Counted from the stretch's first letter, positions 1 through 17,372 are shown. The stretch is 64,000 nucleotides of DNA from Dysidea avara (GCF_963678975.1 NC_089281.1:27074765-27138764); one strand, 5' to 3'. Numbers and translations are program-made. Notes: generated by a model not told the origin, from the letters alone.

Positions 1-1049
1 GAGGAGGAAGGTCAGACTTGGGCACTCCATCAACAGCGACAGTGGAGACCATTGCTACACAGCACCATGATGTCATCATTATACCATAAACACATGCACA
101 CTCTCTCACTTTGTAGCCTCTCCTGTATCTCTCCCACTAATGGAGGGATATCTTGCAGCCCCTCCTCCAAGGTGATCTCAATGTTGGATACACCATGATC
201 AGTGACTGTACATATATGGGATAGGATGAATGACAAAAGTGCTATAGCTTTGGCATAAATACAACCATTATTTGTAAACAAACAATGTACTATTATACCA
301 CACTCGGCCACCTCTAATACACCATACCTTCCTCTTTTGGAACTAGACTGGAGCCATCTTCTAGTGAGTCATCAGAATCAGTTCTTTGTATTGATCTTCG
401 CAGTGATCGACGTTTCCCTCTACTAACATGTGCTCCAGCTGCAGTTGACTGTAAATCCACCAGTCGAAACTCCAAGTAAGTATCTTGAGAACCGTAACCA
501 AGCTTTCTTTGTAATGGTGTCTCAACCAACGGTAGTAATTGATTAGCTAGAAGGTGATTAGTTGTAGCTAAACTCACACCAGTCTAGCATCCACTTACTT
601 CCAGATAGTACGTCTCTCTCTTCCAGAGCATAGTTCTCAGAGCCTCCCAATAATTGTAAAGCCTCTACAACTTGTTCAATCACTTCTGCCACTGTTGTGA
701 CACTTTCCACCAATACAGCCTTTGACTGCAGAGCATACCCACTATCATACACAACGTTGAGGATTCCTTTGTACACCAGGTCCTATGACAATGGTTGTAG
801 CATTTCAAATATGCAGTTATTATCATTTGCACTTTATATTAACCAATTAGCAGTGAGTATAAAAAGAAGGCGGGACTGACTCACTTCTGAAGGTTTAGAA
901 ATTGGTAAAGAGTCCGTTAAAACCCCACTCGGTTTCTTTTTTATTTTCTTGTTGTACGTGTCGATTTTCTTCTTCAGACTTTTGCGGATTACTTCTTTCT
1001 GCTTGCGCGTGTGATGGGCAGAATAATCCTCCGGCGATTGGAAGTCCAT
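1..1049 (-). CDS. Ras-association-like protein, 5' part (uncertain)
   Basis: The minus strand carries linked exon-like segments with good splice signals. Exon 1 (1049-886) starts MDFQSPEDYS, is lysine-rich and ends at a GTGAGT donor. Exon 2 (about 785-594) contains YKGILNVVYDSGYALQSKAV and a helix-like VAEVIEQVVEALQLL, the strand-strand-helix pattern of a ubiquitin-like Ras-association domain. Exon 3 (about 544-329) has YLEFRLVDLQ, then an Arg/Ser-rich acidic linker (RTDSDDSLEDGSS). A further exon from about 207 reads VSNIEITLEEGLQDIPPLVG. The gene continues beyond the left edge, so no full domain order is available. The RA assignment is by pattern only; another beta-grasp domain is possible. 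The start ATG overlaps an ATG on the opposite strand (CCATGG at 1046-1051). Confidence 0.4.
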
Positions 1050-1440
1050 GGCGCGAGACCTGCTTCTTCCAGTGCCGCTGGGGTCCTCGCTGTACCGGCC
1101 GGTTAGTAAAGTATCGAGCTATTCGTTACGCTGGCGACCGCATAACAAGAATGCAGCTACGCCTACTAATCAAAGCTCATTATATAAACATCAACACGTG
1201 ATAGCATCTATACGTTATAGGTCTAGCGCCCTGCGCGTAAACGAGGCATTTTCTTTCAAAAGCTTGCTAGATAGAACGAGTATGATTAATCACAGAATTA
1301 GATCTAAGTCAGAATGCGACTCTCTACGTGCTGGAATTATCAGTAAGCTTACCTGTGTGTTTTTGATTACTCTAATAGAGCACGTGCAATTTTAGTGCCA
1401 TGTGCACCTTATGTGTTTGTGTACTACTTTATCAACTGTA

Positions 1441-4400
1441 GTTATCGGAGATGAGATTCTTAAAGGACAAGTTCAAGACATCAACTCTTATTATTTCATA
1501 CAGCAATTATGGGAGCTAGGTATCAAAGTGTGCAAGGTAATTGCATGACATAATGCACCTATCAATGTCAAGCCCCACCCCCAGGGGTGTCCCCATACAC
1601 CTACTGGGGATTTGACATCTACACTTGCCCCACTCCTGGGGCTTTTGACAGTGGCAATTTGCTGAACCAAAAATTATTTTAGTAGGTAAATCAAATCCCC
1701 TATAGAAACCCTTCTATTGAGGTGGGGACATAGTATGACAAGCCGACATAATGTTAGCCTCGTGTGACCAGTTCACTTTTTCTCCCATGGCGCTTATTGA
1801 TTGGAAATCAGGCGCTTAGAATTAGCAGGTGTTTATAATTTCAAATTGATAAGCACCATGAGGTAACAAGTCATTTATAGTGTACAGGAGCCGGTTATTC
1901 TTGTATATTAAATTATGGATTTATCACCTGAGATTTCATGATCATGTGCTGCGACACTGAATCATTTATTATTTTATTATCAATTTTTGTCAAATGACAG
2001 GGTTACACAGAAGGCTGGGCCTGCAAATTTGCTTCCCACAAGTACATACAAACAACAGAACAAAAGATACAAGGACAATACACTAATACAAAAGCAATAC
2101 ATATAAACAGAAAAAGAGACAATACACTAATTATGACACAAAACAACACAAGAGAAATACAAAACAACAGTTTAAAAAGAAATCGTTGGAAGGCAGCACG
2201 GAATGGTTGGTTATCTGTAAGATAGGTGCAGGTATGTTGTTCCACAATGAAAAAAGTAACGAATAAGGATTGGTGGTGGAGTCTAGTGCTGCTGGATTTG
2301 TTGGATGTCTGTTTATTGTAGAGAAATATTGTGAAAACAAAATTGCTGATTGATGGTTTAAGATGTTGTGAAGTTGACAGATAGCAAGATAGATTTGTCT
2401 CTGATGTAATAATGCCCACTCCATTTTTAGGAGTTTGTATTATTTGTATGTGGAGAGTGTCTAACTGGAATACGTTACACTGAAATTCTGTGAGAACGAA
2501 AACTCACCATCATCAGTAGAGACTGGTAGAGGTGTACATGTAATCAAAATATACTTGTACAGGTAGCAGTGAGATTGTACTGAAAGTTAGACATGTGCAC
2601 TTCTCTTTATGAACTGTTGGTTTGGATTGTGTGTCAATGTATCACATCCACCCCTGTAAATCATTTACGACCCTTGTACTTGTTTTTCAGCCCTTCCGGG
2701 TATTTGTCCTATCCCACTATAAGATATTTAGTTCGAAGATTTTCACTTAGGGTCTACAGGCTCTGCCTTTGCCTTCCAGTGCCTTACTGGTAAACTAGGC
2801 ACTAAAGTAGTGCAGAAATAACAACAACATATAAGCAAGGTCTTGGTGAACAGTAAATCTCGTAGCCATAGCTACGTGTTTTGAGAAGATATTAGGTAGA
2901 TGTGTTAGAAAGAAGTTTATTGTCTTAGTTCATTTTTTAATATTTTTAATGTGAAAAAAGTAAGCTGGTCAGGCCTGTGGAACAATTAACTAAGTTGACG
3001 ACCAACACTACACAGCTCAGTATTCCAACCTTTGTTATCTTGCAAACATTTCATGTACAGGTATCTGTGATAGGAGATGAAGTACAAGAAATTGCTGATG
3101 AGGTGAAATTGTTCTCTGACATTTACGATCTTGTGTTGACGTCTGGAGGACTAGGGCCCACCCACGATGATGTGACAATGGAAGGTGGGTCTGTGTAGTG
3201 AATCTTTGAATGGGTAAATATTGGTAGTTTGTTACTGTACATGGTTGGTTGTGCATCCTTTCACAAAAAAGTAAACTGTATATTGAAAAATTTGTCCCCC
3301 CAAATAATGCCATACCATATCCATAAAATCAACATGTGATATAACTGAGGAGTTGTATTTCAGGAGTACTCAAATATGTTTTCATTGTATGTCCTGATAC
3401 AGTGGAACCATGTATGTGATCAGCAGACTATGATGTTCCATGTGTCATTCACTTCTTTGTACAATTCATCCTTCCTACAGTCATTAATTAATAATGCAAA
3501 AGTAATGAGAAATTTCTATTTACTCTTGGCTGGAAGTATTTTTCACAACTGCTATTATCTTGAGCCATTAACAGGTATTGCTGCTGCTTTTGGAGAGAAG
3601 TTGTTGTACAGTAAAAAGTGTGCAGACCTTCTAGGAGTATCAAGTCCTGATGACCCAAATCCTTTAGCTAAGATGGCCATGGTATGTAGTGTATAGTGTA
3701 GTGCACATGTGTTTGTTTAGTATGCAGTGTGTCTGTCTGACTGTCTGACTGTATGACTGACTCTGTGTGTACGTGTGCGTGCGTGCATGTGTGTGTGTGT
3801 GTGCATGCGTGCGTGCGTGCGTGTGTGTACCTGCAGTGTACATGATTATTAATACAGGTCCCCACATCTACAGTAGTACATTGTGGTCCAAAGGCAACAT
3901 CCATTCCACTCTTTGTTGTTCACAATGTCCACATTTATGTGGGTATCCCTAGCTACCTACAGGAGACATTTGAGACACACAAGGTCAGCAAAACTCTACC
4001 ACCACACTTTACCACATTGTACTGGATGGCATACACAGAAGCTGTATAGCCGGTGTGGAGTACACTTCTATCGGCGAGATGTCTACATCAACTGTAGTGA
4101 GACTCAGGTGGCTAGTCTGCTGGCTGAAGTACAGAGCTCCTTCAAGAAAGTCCATATTGGCTCATACCCTGCGACCACCCTAACAAGGTACCATTGATTA
4201 TGATGTCATCACTTGTGATGTAATATGACATCATCAATAGCAAGTATGAAGTGAAGATCTCACTAGAATCTCAGTGTATGGACCAGCTTAATCAGGTACA
4301 CTTACCTTTAATCTTGTTATATTTGAAGCTGTATGCTTTTTATAGAGCTTTGATCAAATAAAACATGGACTACCACAAGGTATTGATTATGTCACTGTGT

Positions 4401-7400
4401 GTGTACTGATCACATGTACGTTACATGTTACAGAAGCCATAGTAAACTGGACTGACACGTTCAACAAGGCTGACTCGCTAGCATCTCCCAAAAGGTTCCT
4501 ACATTGTTGTGGTATTCGTAATTACTTATATTATTTTCAGCCCTAGGCAGAGCTTGTCATGGTTGCTAAAGGGAAAATGCATTATGTGCCCCGAGGACTT
4601 GTATGATGACATTACAGTTGCTGTGGATGTCATCCGCTCTGCATTACAGCAGTACAAGTCAGTAGCATTACTGTGTGTCTGTCAGTCTGTCTGACACTGA
4701 CTGTGGTGTGTGTGTGGGTGTGGGTGTGTGCGAGTGAGGCTGTGTGTGTGAAAGATGTATTCTGGCTTGTAGATTGAGACTCTAGGCAGATGTATACATT
4801 GATTTACAATTCAGGGTTGAAGGGCCAGGATTGTTATACATTGGACCCCCTCTTACATAAATAGATTTTAATGGTCCAGCTACTGGCAGTTCTTGTCTGT
4901 AGCTATCAGCCACCATCAATTATATAATCCTTTAATTTTGTGCTTATGACATAGTACGCTGTGTGGCTGAGAAACATAGAAAAATTAAATCAGCTCCGAA
5001 ACCATGACTCTTGTGTTCTCTAGTGGAGTCCATGACTTGGGAGTGAATCAGTGAATAAAATAACAATGGACTTCATCTTTATACTTTCCTTTGTTATACA
5101 GGCTAGATGAAATATCTGTGGCCTTCAATGGTGGTAAGGACTGCACTGTCTTGTTGGCATTATATCATGCTGTGCTGATGAGGTATGTGAATCCTTGTGT
5201 TCTACAACTGAAGTTCTCTTCCTTTCCATGCAGAGAAGTTGGTAAGGATGATCGTCCCAGTAGTATCAATGCATTCTGTATCAGTGACAAGGAGAGTTTT
5301 CCTGAAGTGGATGAGTTTGTAGAACAGTGTATTCATAAGTGAGTACCAGTGTTTTAACAGTGAGACCTACTGTAGTCGCCAAGTACCAACCTACTCAACA
5401 GTCCCACAATATGTCATTTAGTAACACACCCTGTAAGGTCAGGATTCAGAAAATGTGCTCCAATGGTTTTTCAGTAGCATTTGTACGTTTTCCCAGAGAC
5501 TCTAGTAGTTCTGTCCCGTTATGTCACTGGTTTGGAGGGATAGCTACACACAATAAAATTGCTTTAATCATCAATTGGCCAATGAAGGATCCATGAAATG
5601 ACAAGGAGAGGACACACTCAGGCACAGCTTACTGCATGGGCCAGGAAGAAAACTGTTAAGTAATGTATGCGCACTCAATTTTACGGTTTAGTATTCATTT
5701 GTTTCTGATCATGAGTGGTGTACATACTACAAGAGTAAATTATTTACTCTTGATACTGGGCAAAACATCAAGTGGGATGCTAGGAAGGATAGTAACTAAG
5801 TTATAGTGTGCAAAGCACACTCCGCATGGTCTATCTAGGTGCACCCTAGTTTCTTTTTTGTTCTTGAAAAATCAGCCTTCTGAGATTGAAATTTACTGAT
5901 TTCTGAATGTTTTATTTGACTATATGACTGCTCTATTTGAGTAGCTGACTGCTGTATTTGAGTGGCTTGATCTTTGATCTTTATAAGCTGAGGTCTAAGG
6001 GTGAAGGGTTCTGGCTCCCTGATTATTATATTATTAGAGTAATTGACTGCACTATTAGAGTGCTGTAATTGTTTATGTTTTTTTTAGTGATTACCTAATT
6101 AAGCTAGAGAGGGCTTTGCAGGGAAAGGTGTTCAGTTACACATGTTTTACATGCATGTATGTATAGCATTTAAACCTTAAAGGGTGGAAATTTGTCTCGA
6201 ATGATCCATTCTGGATCCACATGTGTGGCTGGTTTCCCAACACTTATCTGTACAAATGACACAGTTTTTCAAGTTGGCTGGTGACTTTATTACACGGTAA
6301 CATCAGATCTCAGGTACCAGTATAGCTGTTATAGTGGTTGACCTGCTGTAGGTATGGACTAAACTTGACCACAGTACAAGCACCTATTCGTGAAGGGCTG
6401 TACAAGCTAAAGGAGGTAAGGTATAGTAGTAATATCATTACTAACACTTGTGGGTTTGGGTTTAGCTGCAGCCAAGTCTAAAGGCAGTGTTGATGGGCAC
6501 ACGTAGGACTGACCCATTCTCACAAAATTTGACTAGTTTTACACCTACTGATCCCTCATGGCTACCCTGTATGAGAATCAACCCCATACTGGTAAGTAGG
6601 TATGCATGTGGAGATACCAGCCACACCCCTTAGTGTATGTAGTTCTAGCCATGCCCATTTTTACTCCACACTGCAGGACTGGTCCTACAGCCATGTGTGG
6701 CTCTACCTCAGACTGATGAATATCCCATATTGTTCACTATACAATAAAGGGTGAGTGTTAATTTGCAACCTTTATTGCATCTCACCGATCAATAAAAACA
6801 CCTTATTTTTGATTTGCGCATTGCATAATTTTTAGCAACAAATTTTCCATTGTAATAACCTATGGATGTACTGTGGATTTTCTGTCCATTTGAACTGACT
6901 ACTTGAAATACGTATTGTCAAGAGTTCATAATATATATATACAATTTAGGAGAGTATCCAACGCTGTATTGCCCCTTCAAAACGCACTGCGTAATAATGT
7001 TACGCAATAGTCATCATCACCAAAGGTGTTAACTTGCTGGGGGGGGGGGGTTTCCGGTTTCCAGGGGTTTCCAAACCCCTTTGGATTTTACACACTACTT
7101 GAAGCATTAAGAAATTGAAACTTCATATTTCCAGAATCTGGAATCTATCATGGAACAGGACACATTTTAAACTTTCATCTTAGTAAAAATAGTTTCTCAC
7201 ATGATAGCAACACTTACAGCATTATTTTGAAGTATGAATTTGGTGAAAAGATCGAGATACTCTAATAAAGCAGTCAGGAAATATAAACATAACAGTCACT
7301 TAGCTATAGGAAACCCCTTTTCAAAATTCCTGCATACTCCCCTGATCAATGTCTATCAACAAGTCTTTCATGGCGAAGCCATGTGTTGGAGTTTACTGAA

Positions 7401-7870
7401 ATTATACTATAATATTCGGATATGTTGCACAATATGTTACACAATTACTACGTAGTGGGTTTTGAAGGGGCAATACAGGCGTTGGATACTCTCCTAAATA
7501 TATATATTATGAAATCTTGGTATTGTGTAATAGTGCATTAATCACATACAGTATGCATTGCACAGTATGCAATACTCAAATGGACAGAAAATCCACTGTA
7601 ACTAATGCCATAAAAGACAAAATGTTATTCTCTAACTGTTAATTCAATGCATTATTCAATTTTTTTTTCAAATCATTATAATTGCTAATTGCATTTATTA
7701 TGGTATCCAGGTATACCTCACTTGGTGGTATAAAGAACACACTACCCAATCCTTCACTGCGACGAGTCTCAGTTGGGGAAGATGGTGAGAGTGACTCATT
7801 CTACCAACCAGCTTATCTTCTAGCTGATGATGCCATGGAGAGAACTGGGAGGACTAGCAAGTCATCATAA
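1441..7870 (+). CDS. FLAD1: FAD synthase (FLAD1-type, MoCF + PAPS-reductase-like domains)
   Basis: FMN adenylyltransferase, which makes FAD from FMN and ATP. Exons seen: 1441-1536, 3061-3184, 3575-3681, 3858-3983, 4039-4187, 4241-4295, 4346-4379, 4434-4494, 4541-4658, 5102-5182, 5234-5338, 6352-6415, 6466-6591, 6677-6750, 7711-7870. The N-terminal molybdopterin-binding-like domain shows [14 protein letters not shown] and [16 protein letters not shown]. The C-terminal synthase domain shows the PP-loop-like [13 protein letters not shown], then [24 protein letters not shown] and [15 protein letters not shown], in the same order as vertebrate FLAD1. The stop is TAA at 7868-7870. The first coding exon is not settled: the 1441 exon needs one nucleotide from an upstream exon, and the ATG at 1048 (MARDLLLPVPLG) does not join in phase at its obvious donor. 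The exon at 4541-4658 ([12 protein letters not shown]) is less conserved. A MITE sits in the 6751-7710 intron. Confidence 0.9.
6925..7514. mobile_element. MITE with long TIRs inside FLAD1 intron
   Basis: The left end (TTCATAATATATATATAC, then AGGAGAGTATCCAACGC and ATTGCCCCTTCAAAACGC) is the reverse complement of the right end at 7440-7513. The inverted repeats are about 65-75 bp and flank about 430 bp of AT-rich DNA with no credible reading frame. The outer intron sequence is inverted around it as well: a segment at 6880-6900 (GGATTTTCTGTCCATTTGA) recurs inverted at 7575-7600, so this may be one element inside another. It holds one copy of the dispersed 27-bp motif near 7250. No clear target duplication was found. 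The ends resemble those of the element at 29369-29816. Confidence 0.7.
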
Positions 7871-8259
7871 GACTAGAAATGTATTTATTTTGTAATTATT
7901 TATTTGTAAATATCATTGGGGGAATATCTGCCATTTATCATGATAAAGAGTTGACCTACTCACTCAGTTTATTTTGGATCTCCCTGATCTCAGTGACAGT
8001 AGGAAAGGTGATAGTAGCCAACAGTAAATGTGTTCTATTAGTAACTTGTTTTGTGTACTATTAACTAGACGTTGAGCCAAAACTTCTGCCCTAATTTTAC
8101 TAATTGTCATGTCCTCGTATATTTAAAGCCAGTCCAGAACCATATAGGGAAGAGGTCCCATAATTATATCATCATCCTACAAGAAGTTACTCTAACAGAG
8201 AAGCTGAATAGTACTGGTAACATCTCAATAGTAGCTTATCATAATCAACAGATAATAAG

Positions 8260-8298
8260 CTGTGTTTGATCTTGGGAGTGGAACCTTTGATATTTCAA
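8260..8298 (+). pseudogene. Fragment of a mortalin ATPase-domain exon
   Basis: About 39 bp match the HSPA9 exon at 10524-10562 with only a few mismatches, covering the codons of [12 protein letters not shown]; here they read VFDLGSGTFDIS. No other mortalin exon is visible beside it. It lies just upstream of the live gene, so it is probably a relic of a local partial duplication. Confidence 0.5.
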
Positions 8299-8554
8299 GA
8301 AGATGTAGAGATCACTAGATATTCTAGTGGATGATGTATCACACATGTTTCAGTGTCCTGGATACTATTAACCAATCAAAAGCACCTGGCAGTGTTTTTG
8401 ACTAGCTTACTCCAAGAACAGGAAGAATGTTACAATGATGCAACACTTATCACGCAATCGTTTATTGCATCATCCAGATAGCTGAATGTGCTTATGTAAT
8501 TGATCACGTGCTACTACAGACATTTCTAGACTCCACGTGTCTCGTTTCACCAGC

Positions 8555-13104
<4,550 letters not shown>

Positions 13105-13254
13105 AACGAATTACCACCTCAACTGTATTTAGGAGTAACTTGTTAGGTACCAACCTCTGAAGCTGTTTGTGCTAATTATTATTATTTCATTAAATGTAAT
13201 AATATTTGAAATACATATAAGTACTAATGGGACAATCAAGATGATGATAATGTC

Positions 13255-13711
13255 CAATGGCGGATCCAGGATGGGGCATTTGGGGCAAATCCCCCCCCCC
13301 CTACACTGCCCTTTCCTTTTAGGAAGAATAGCTAGTTATAGTTATCACTTTGATAATGCCAGTTAGGACAATATCAGTTTATTACTCAAGAAATGAATAC
13401 TTTTTGGCAGACATATACTTCTCTTTACTACAAAAACTGTCACCAGTACCTTTGTGCGTGTTAAGCGCCTCTAGAAATAATTACCGTCTGACAGATGCTT
13501 TAGCTTTTGTAGTACCTTTTAAGACTTCACAACCTTCTGCAATGGCCTAATGGCACAATTCAACAGTGAAACACTGCTGAGAGGTGATTATTTGCTGCTA
13601 TGTGTATATCAACTACAACAGATTGCAGCTAGTAGTTGATTCCCCTTTTTAATGGTGTGAATCTGAACTTTTCTGTGCCCCTCCCCTTGCCAGCTCCTGG
13701 ATCCGCCCCTG
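13255..13711. mobile_element. MITE, hAT-like ends
   Basis: Starts CAATGGCGGATCCAGGATG and ends with the inverse of CAGGGGCGGATCCAGGAGC. The length is 457 bp and there is no coding capacity. CAGGGG-type ends suggest the hAT superfamily. The flanks (ATAATGTC and ATGTCACT) do not form a clean 8-bp duplication. It is inserted just after the mortalin 3' end. Confidence 0.65.
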
Positions 13712-13797
13712 ATGTCACTGCAATCTCTGGAGATGCAGTATGTTTGTTCATTTCAGGTGGTAGGGGAGTTTGGCGCTGCAAACAATGAAATGAGGAA

Positions 13798-14220
13798 TAG
13801 GGACCCGCCGATTATGCTCATAATTTTACCTATTATGCTATGCTGCACTGCTCAAATATCTACCTATTATGCTTAAATTTTTGCTCAATACTTACCTATT
13901 ATGCCCAATTATTTATGCCTCAGTTCTCATGCTCTGCTAATAATTTCCAGTTTATGGATTAATAATAAGTGGCTGAAGCACAAACTTACTTGTCAAAGTG
14001 CATATTACAGAAAAGATCGATATACTCTAATAGAACAGTCAGCTATATGATTGTTCTATTAGAGTTACTGACTGTTCTATCAGAGTATATCGATCTTTCC
14101 GTGATAGCTATTTCGATAAGCAAGAATTCATGCTATTATACAAATATTCTAGCATTATGCTCAGTGCTTTCAGGCACCTATTATGCTCATAATTATGCCA
14201 GCATAATCGGCGGGTCCCTA
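13798..14220. mobile_element. hAT MITE, TAGGGACCCGCC family, copy 1
   Basis: A perfect 8-bp target duplication ATGAGGAA (13790-13797 and 14221-14228) flanks ends TAGGGACCCGCCGATTATGC and its inverse. The length is 423 bp. The centre (14010-14098) is a hairpin whose arms are the dispersed motif (GATCGATATACTCTAATAGA and its inverse). A second copy lies at 42950-43404. Confidence 0.9.
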
Positions 14221-14228
14221 ATGAGGAA

Positions 14229-14300
14229 CCAGTGGGTATGGCTGCTGTTACAGATGGCCAGCCAGCCAGCATGTAGGGCTAATGATTGGTTGGATTATTG
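14229..14300 (-). pseudogene. Decayed fragment resembling the SAM gene's last exon
   Basis: With 13760-13797, on the other side of the MITE, this stretch resembles 18725-18820 in the last exon of the SAM-domain gene, for example TGGCTGCTGTTACAGATGGCC against TGTCTGCTGTTGCAGATAGCC. It is not translatable and is a probable relic of a local duplication. Confidence 0.4.
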
Positions 14301-15064
14301 AAGGCTATATACACCCATGTCTCATGCTGCCCCAGCCCTGTGTTATTTGTTACAGAAATGACCTCTCAAGCACAAGTAGCATAGTCCACTGGGGAGGATT
14401 ACATAATATAATTTATGTGATCATTACCACAAGACAATACCCAAAGAACATGTCCCCTCTCTGCTTTGAAATGATGTTGATTGTGTTTACTATTACTTTT
14501 AAGGCATCATGTTTTTTCTTGTCACTTTCTGTGTACATTGGTTCTGTTAACACAAGATGCCAACCTTTCAACAATTTTAGGAGTGAGATGTCAAACATTA
14601 CCAGCAATGTGGACTAGATGTACAGCTCCAGAGGTTTTGGTAGTGAAGACCAAAAAAGGTCGCTGCATGCTCAAAGTACATAAATAAGCACAGGGCTGTC
14701 CAATTTTAAGCACAGGGCTAAGTATGAAGCAGATCAGGCATGAGAAACATGTGAGAGCTAAGCTGAAAGAGTGAGAAACAGAGGGTTAGGTGTAAGATTA
14801 CTAGCGAAAGAGTGAGACTCACGCCTAATGCGTGACAGTTGACATGTCTTCTATTAGCATGGTCATCCACAAGGTACAAGTAATAGCAAGGAATACGGTG
14901 GTGTGTACATGTGGAGTACAGAATGTTTGGAAGTAGAGGGTTGCTCAATTACAAACTCTAGTCTAGTTAAACATCAAAGGAATTAGCAGATTCTGAAACA
15001 GTTTCAACCAGTTCACATCTATCTGGACTTGTTTCACTGGTGCATATTGGGTTTGTACATGCTG
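14301..15064. other. Intergenic, no feature recognised
   Basis: AT-rich sequence with only short chance reading frames on both strands (14282-14617 and 14413-14607 overlap antisense). No splice-linked coding pattern, RNA gene or element end was recognised. Confidence 0.5.
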
Positions 15065-16940
15065 TTATATACCACTTTGACACCTCAGATCAAAGGAAAC
15101 CACAGGGTTATTTAATAGTTATACCATGGCCGCAAAGGGATTTGCCTGATATATATGCCCAAGCCCGAGGGCGAGGGCATATATATCAGGAAAATCCCGA
15201 GTGGCCATGGTATACATAATATATACCAATCTGGCATGCTCACCTAATAGGTGAAGGAAGACAAACTTGCATTCACCACATTACTTTTATACAGAGGTTT
15301 GCAAAAATCGATTGTGGGTTTAAATTGTGGGCACAGAAAAGAAATGATTGTGGGTTTCACTGGTTGTAGTGATGCCATTTTAAACCAAATAACCACTTTG
15401 TGGATGAATAAAATTACCTAAGGTGCTAAAATAAACACTTAGACATGTAGGTTGTGAATGTTTGAGGCATCTTTTCATGCAGTTGAAATGTACTGTGTAG
15501 AAAAACAATCCCCACATTGCAAAAATGATTATTTAGTGATGCTTAGTAACTGACTCAATTCTTTTTACTTCACAACAATGCTCCTAACTAAATCAACATG
15601 TTTAACTCAAACCCACAATGCAAATTTTAAGCATTTCTATATAAAATAAACAATCAAAGGGAACTGATGCTTTATAGCTGCCTTAGCATCAAAGGCAGTT
15701 GTGGTCAGGGCTATATCATGATATCGCCCTGTGGTCAGGGCAATATGTGATATATAACCCCAGGGGGGGTAGGACATGACGTCACAATAATTGCGTGACG
15801 TATGCGTACTATACATTTTGCCATAGGGTTGAGTTCTAGTAAACCTGTTGTATTTATAGTCAGAAATAGTAATTCAATAGTGAAGAAATCGTTTTATCTA
15901 CTAAGCCCCACTAAACTAAACCCCAGCAATATTACGGTGAATTTTGTAATAGAGCATTATTTAGAATAAATTCTGATCTTAGTTTCAGGTACCTGTGTAT
16001 ATGTTCGCTGTATTCTTAGTTGTTAGTAGTAAATGCAATCGACTTCGTCGTCTACAATGATGCAACTAGCTGACAGATTAAGTTTTTCATCTTGTAATTA
16101 TCATTGGAATTCAATTAAATTACGCAAAATTATACGTGTTATGACATCATGTCCTACCCCCCCTGATATAACCCTGTGATTTCCTTGATCTGAGGTGTCA
16201 AAGTGGTATATATATCACATATTGCCCTGACCACAGGGCAATATCTAGATATTGCCCTGTGGTTAGATATTGCCCTGTGGTTAGGGCAATATCATGATAT
16301 AGCCCTGACCACAACTGCCTTTGATGCTGAGGCAGCTACAAAGCATCAGTTCCCTCTGATTTTTTTATACAGAGATGCTTAAAGGTTTGCATTGTGGGTT
16401 TGAATTAGAGCTGCTTAAAGTTTTGCATTGTGGGTTTGAGTTAAACATGTTGATTTAGTTAGGGGCATTGTTGTAAGTAAAAAGAATTGAGTGAGTCAGT
16501 ATTGCATAGTTCAGTTACTAAATAATCATTTTTGCAATGTGGAGATTGTTTTTCTACAGAGTACATTTCAACTGCATGAAAAGATGCCTCAAACATTCAC
16601 AACCTACATGTCTAAATATTTATTTTAGCACCTTAGGTAACTTTATTCATCCACAAAGTGGTTATTTGGTTTAAAATGGTATTACTACAACCAGGGAAAC
16701 CCACAATCATTTCTTTTTTGTGCCCACAATTTAAACTCACAATCGATTTTTTGCAAACCTCTGTATAAAAGTAATGTGGTGAATGCGGGTTTGTCTTCCT
16801 TCACCTATTAGGTGAGCATGCCAGAGTGGTATATATTACTTATACCATGGCCACTTGGGATTTGCCTGATGTATATGCCCTCGCCCTCGGGCATATATAT
16901 CAGGCAAATCCCTTGTGGCCATGGTATAACTATTAAATAA
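15065..16940. mobile_element. Complex nested inverted-repeat (fold-back) element
   Basis: Arms of about 640-730 bp: 15108-15751 is inverted at about 16213-16940, ending symmetrically (TTATTTAATAGTTATACC and its inverse). Each outer end is itself an imperfect hairpin (CCATGGCC...GGCCATGG, with GATATATATGCCC...GGGCATATATATC). A 43-bp piece just outside the left arm (15065-15107, ACTTTGACACCTCAGATC) is repeated inverted inside the loop at 16168-16212. A hAT-like MITE is inserted in the loop. No transposase is present. TTAA lies at the same place in both ends, so a TTAA-type target is possible but not shown. Confidence 0.75.
15761..16165. mobile_element. hAT-like MITE nested in the fold-back
   Basis: Ends CAGGGGGGGTAGGACATGA and its inverse (about 24 bp), 405 bp long, flanked by the direct repeat ATATAACCC (15752-15760 and 16166-16174; 8 or 9 bp depending on where the end is set). 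Non-coding. Confidence 0.8.
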
Positions 16941-17372
16941 TACATGTACATAAGTATGGGCACGTGTCTGTCCTTAGGCAAAATGTTGTATCATCAGTAT
17001 AAGACATCAGTGTGTAATACTCATCAAACTTTCCCAGTTGTCATTTGTCTTGTTAAGTCATGTAGGTGCTTGCCAATGCAGTATATTTTGTATCCACTGA
17101 GATTTCAGTGGGAGCTGCACACCACACCCCAGACCTCTCTACTGGTGAATTGACATTGTTAATTGGAATTCCCCTTTGTAAGATGAGTTTGTGCTTCTCA
17201 GGTTGAAGTGCTGCCTAGCAGAATTTCCAATTCACATATTCGGTACACTCACAATGCTACTGTGGAGGAAATTTGAGTTTTGTGTGGCCTAATAAGCCGT
17301 CAGGTATTAAGCACCTATACATCACTAACCTACACACTTTCACTGTGAACTGATGTTACTTGTGTAGTCCAG
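16941..17372. other. Intergenic, no feature recognised
   Basis: No coding pattern, RNA gene or repeat end was recognised here. Confidence 0.5.

Noticed and set aside
2003-2424. 138- and 97-codon minus-strand frames
   Set aside because: Overlapping frames in an A-rich FLAD1 intron with hydrophobic low-complexity translation; they look like chance or old repeat sequence.
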